This document shows positions 62,683 through 64,000 of a stretch of 64,000 nucleotides of DNA, piece after piece. The translations under genes were made by a program, and so were the position numbers. Location of the stretch: NCBI RefSeq assembly GCF_900114845.1, contig NZ_FOUK01000004.1, positions 62,001 through 126,000 of the forward strand, given 5' to 3'. The stretch is from Pimelobacter simplex. Lineage in GTDB: Bacteria; Actinomycetota; Actinomycetes; Propionibacteriales; Nocardioidaceae. Numbering within the stretch: the first letter of the stretch is position 1; each line of letters begins with the position of its first letter. The notes beneath the pieces were generated by a model. It was not told the DNA's origin. It worked only from the letters and a program-made list of their open reading frames with translations, and ran no database searches.

Positions 62683-63330
62683 GTGGACGCCGAAGCGGAG
62701 GCACCGTCATCCCCCAGCCCCGTCGCCGCGGCGGGGGCGGCGGGACTCCTGGGAGGATCGGTCTTCTTCGGCTGCACTGGTGCACTGGCAGCGATCTCGG
62801 TACCGACCTACGTGATGCACCTGCGCGACACCCTCGGGGTGAGCGTCACGATCGGAATGACCAGAATGGCCGAGCGGTTCATTCCAGCCACCACCATGCG
62901 CACAGTCGCGCAACGGGTGATCACCAATGACGGCGAGTGTGACGGGCGACTGTGGAGTCCTGGCGAGATCGCGTCCGACGTCGACGCGGTGGTCATTCTC
63001 CCGGCCAGCGCGGACTTCGTCGCGCAGATGGCCAACGGCTTCTGCCCGTCGATCGTCGCTGGGGTGGCCCTCCACTTCGAACCTCCATGTCTCGTGGTGC
63101 CCTCGATCCCGGGGACGTTGGAGGCTCGTTCCCCGTATCGTCGCAATCTCGCCCAGATCGAAGCGGATGGTCACGTCATCCCGCCGACTCGTCCCGGCCC
63201 CGTGCTCCGGCTGAGCGACGACTCGGTCACCAAACAGGCCTCGATCCTGCCGCCAGCGGGTGTGACCCATCACGTTCGACAACTCATCATCGAGCGCCGC
63301 AACCGCGCGGTGGACGACCATCATGTCTAG
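62683..63330 (+). CDS. HFCD/EpiD-family flavoprotein (predicted decarboxylase, altered active site)
   Basis: 215 aa from GTG 62683; ATG 62638 is an in-frame alternative overlapping the ThiF gene. VFFGCTGALAAISVPTYV and VVILPASADFVAQMANGFCPSIV match the FMN-binding core of EpiD/MrsD/CoaC proteins. EpiD has a catalytic His before the PASAN loop and a PxMNxxMW substrate clamp. Here the aligned sites read SPGEIASDVD and PSIPGTLEARSPY, without the His or the MN..MW. Oxidative decarboxylation of C-terminal Cys is plausible but not secure. MFS start overlaps its stop by 8 bp. Confidence 0.78.
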   Translation: MDAEAEAPSSPSPVAAAGAAGLLGGSVFFGCTGALAAISVPTYVMHLRDTLGVSVTIGMTRMAERFIPATTMRTVAQRVITNDGECDGRLWSPGEIASDVDAVVILPASADFVAQMANGFCPSIVAGVALHFEPPCLVVPSIPGTLEARSPYRRNLAQIEADGHVIPPTRPGPVLRLSDDSVTKQASILPPAGVTHHVRQLIIERRNRAVDDHHV

Positions 63331-64000
63331 CTCCCGCCCGGTCACGCACTCGGAGACCCGATACACCCGCCTCCTGCGGGACCGCAGTATCGGACCTGTC
63401 TGGGTGGGGCAGTCGATCTCAGAATTCGGCACCGCAGTCGGGCAGGTCATCCTTGCCTGGACGGTGCTCGACACGACCGGGAGCGCCGCCGCGGTCGGGG
63501 CGGTACTCGCGTGCAATGTCGCAGCCGTCGTGCTCTGCTCGCCGCTCGCGGGCCACGTCGTCGACCACCTCGCGCGGTGGAAGGTCGTCGCCGCTGCGGA
63601 CGCTGCCTCGTGCGGGGCATCCGGACTTCTCGCGGTGTCGACCGCGCTCGGCTCTCGCAACCTCGTCGTCTACCTGCTCGCCTCGTTCATCCTTGGTGGG
63701 GCGTCGTCGTTCTTCAAGACCGGCTTCTTCGCCTGGCGGGCAGAACTGGCCGGAGAGGAGCGACTGACCTCCGTCAACGGGCTCTTCACGGCGGGTTCGA
63801 GCCTCGGGCGGTTGCTCGGCCCGGCTTCGGCTGGAGTCGTCGCGGCTCTCGGCGGCGCCCCCGCAGGATTCTCGCTGAACGCCCTCTCCTTCGGGGTCGC
63901 CCTCACCGCGACGCTCCTCACGCCTCGCTCGCACCTCGTGGTTTCGAGAACCGCACCGAGACGGACCGTGGGGCAGGACTTCAAGTCCGGTCTTCGATAC
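63323..64000 (+). CDS. MFS exporter (MFS_3/EntS-like), truncated by window edge
   Basis: 226 codons to the window end, in frame. It starts MSSSRPVTHSETRYTRLLRD and has at least six membrane helices so far (WVGQSISEFGTAVGQVILAW, VLACNVAAVVLCSPLAGHVVDHL split, LLASFILGGASSFF, LFTAGSSLGRLLGPASAGVVAALGG split). The GHVVDHLARWKVV loop is the MFS motif A. Members of this branch export siderophores and peptides. As the last gene in view of the RiPP-like operon it is the likely exporter or immunity pump. The C-terminal half lies outside the window. Confidence 0.85.
   Translation, partial: MSSSRPVTHSETRYTRLLRDRSIGPVWVGQSISEFGTAVGQVILAWTVLDTTGSAAAVGAVLACNVAAVVLCSPLAGHVVDHLARWKVVAAADAASCGASGLLAVSTALGSRNLVVYLLASFILGGASSFFKTGFFAWRAELAGEERLTSVNGLFTAGSSLGRLLGPASAGVVAALGGAPAGFSLNALSFGVALTATLLTPRSHLVVSRTAPRRTVGQDFKSGLRY

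Noticed and set aside
62683-63330. Calling the cluster a lanthipeptide or linaridin with AviCys
   Set aside because: No dehydratase or cyclase is visible, only one Ser lies after the first core Cys, and the flavoprotein lacks the usual His and substrate clamp. AviCys stays a possibility, not a call.

Overview
Organism. Very high GC throughout, GTG starts, overlapping ATGA/TGATG gene joints, and paralogue-rich accessory families (TetR, MpaB-like DUF2236, VOC, UvrA-like, DUF6153/DUF305) point to an actinobacterial chromosome, most like Nocardioides or a relative. This is inferred from composition and gene content, not from a marker gene. I see no rRNA, tRNA, CRISPR array, integrase or insertion sequence.

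Layout. 1-2715: end of a beta-phosphoglucomutase-like gene, then a GH65 disaccharide phosphorylase. 2869-15251: a heterocycle-catabolism locus. On the minus strand are hyuA, hyuB, an IclR regulator, a three-subunit molybdenum hydroxylase and an amidase; divergent from them are an NCS2 nucleobase permease and a CoxG-like protein. The shared 200-bp control region carries a TTGACA promoter and several inverted repeats. 15525-19252: an MFS transporter and two tandem secreted GH16 glucanases. 19257-31743: mixed housekeeping and accessory genes (exonuclease III, NYN RNase, GH25 lysozyme lipoprotein, thioredoxin, LLM monooxygenase, TetR, DUF2236, short UvrA-like ATPase, PCD-VOC fusion, thioesterase). 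31768-35065: alcohol dehydrogenase and APC permease divergent from a TetR regulator. 35071-39770: ankyrin lipoprotein, secreted beta-propeller protein, two-component system and nucleoside deaminase. 39831-47211: ferredoxin-reductase-like flavoprotein, VOC proteins, pentapeptide protein, heptad-repeat protein, second DUF2236, TetR, two GNATs, AraC. 47239-54274: a polyamine/GABA module (potABCD-type importer, succinate-semialdehyde dehydrogenase, GntR regulator, free Cache-domain protein). 54253-58895: RibD-like reductase, LysE exporter, CDF zinc exporter with ArsR, an ASCH/HhH-like protein, DUF6153 and DUF305 metal-related proteins.

Most interesting part. From about 59030 to the end the base composition drops and codon choice relaxes, and a compact RiPP-like operon begins. 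It has a 49-residue precursor peptide with a C-terminal Cys, a strong hairpin, two divergent SagB/ThcOx-type flavin oxidoreductases, a ThiF/E1-like protein with an N-terminal leader-binding-like domain, an EpiD/HFCD-type flavoprotein with altered active-site motifs, and an MFS exporter cut by the window edge. The two SagB proteins look complementary: one keeps the N-terminal RRSxRxF flavin-phosphate motif, the other keeps the SGGARHP motif, so they may form one enzyme. No YcaO, LanB/LanM or radical SAM gene is in view. The combination does not match a RiPP class I can name.

Other structure. Three convergent gene pairs are separated by large, almost perfect palindromes (2730-2863, 29390-29452, 39762-39839). 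The first is built from a 22-bp unit that recurs at 15405-15426; the third supplies the stop codons of both flanking genes.
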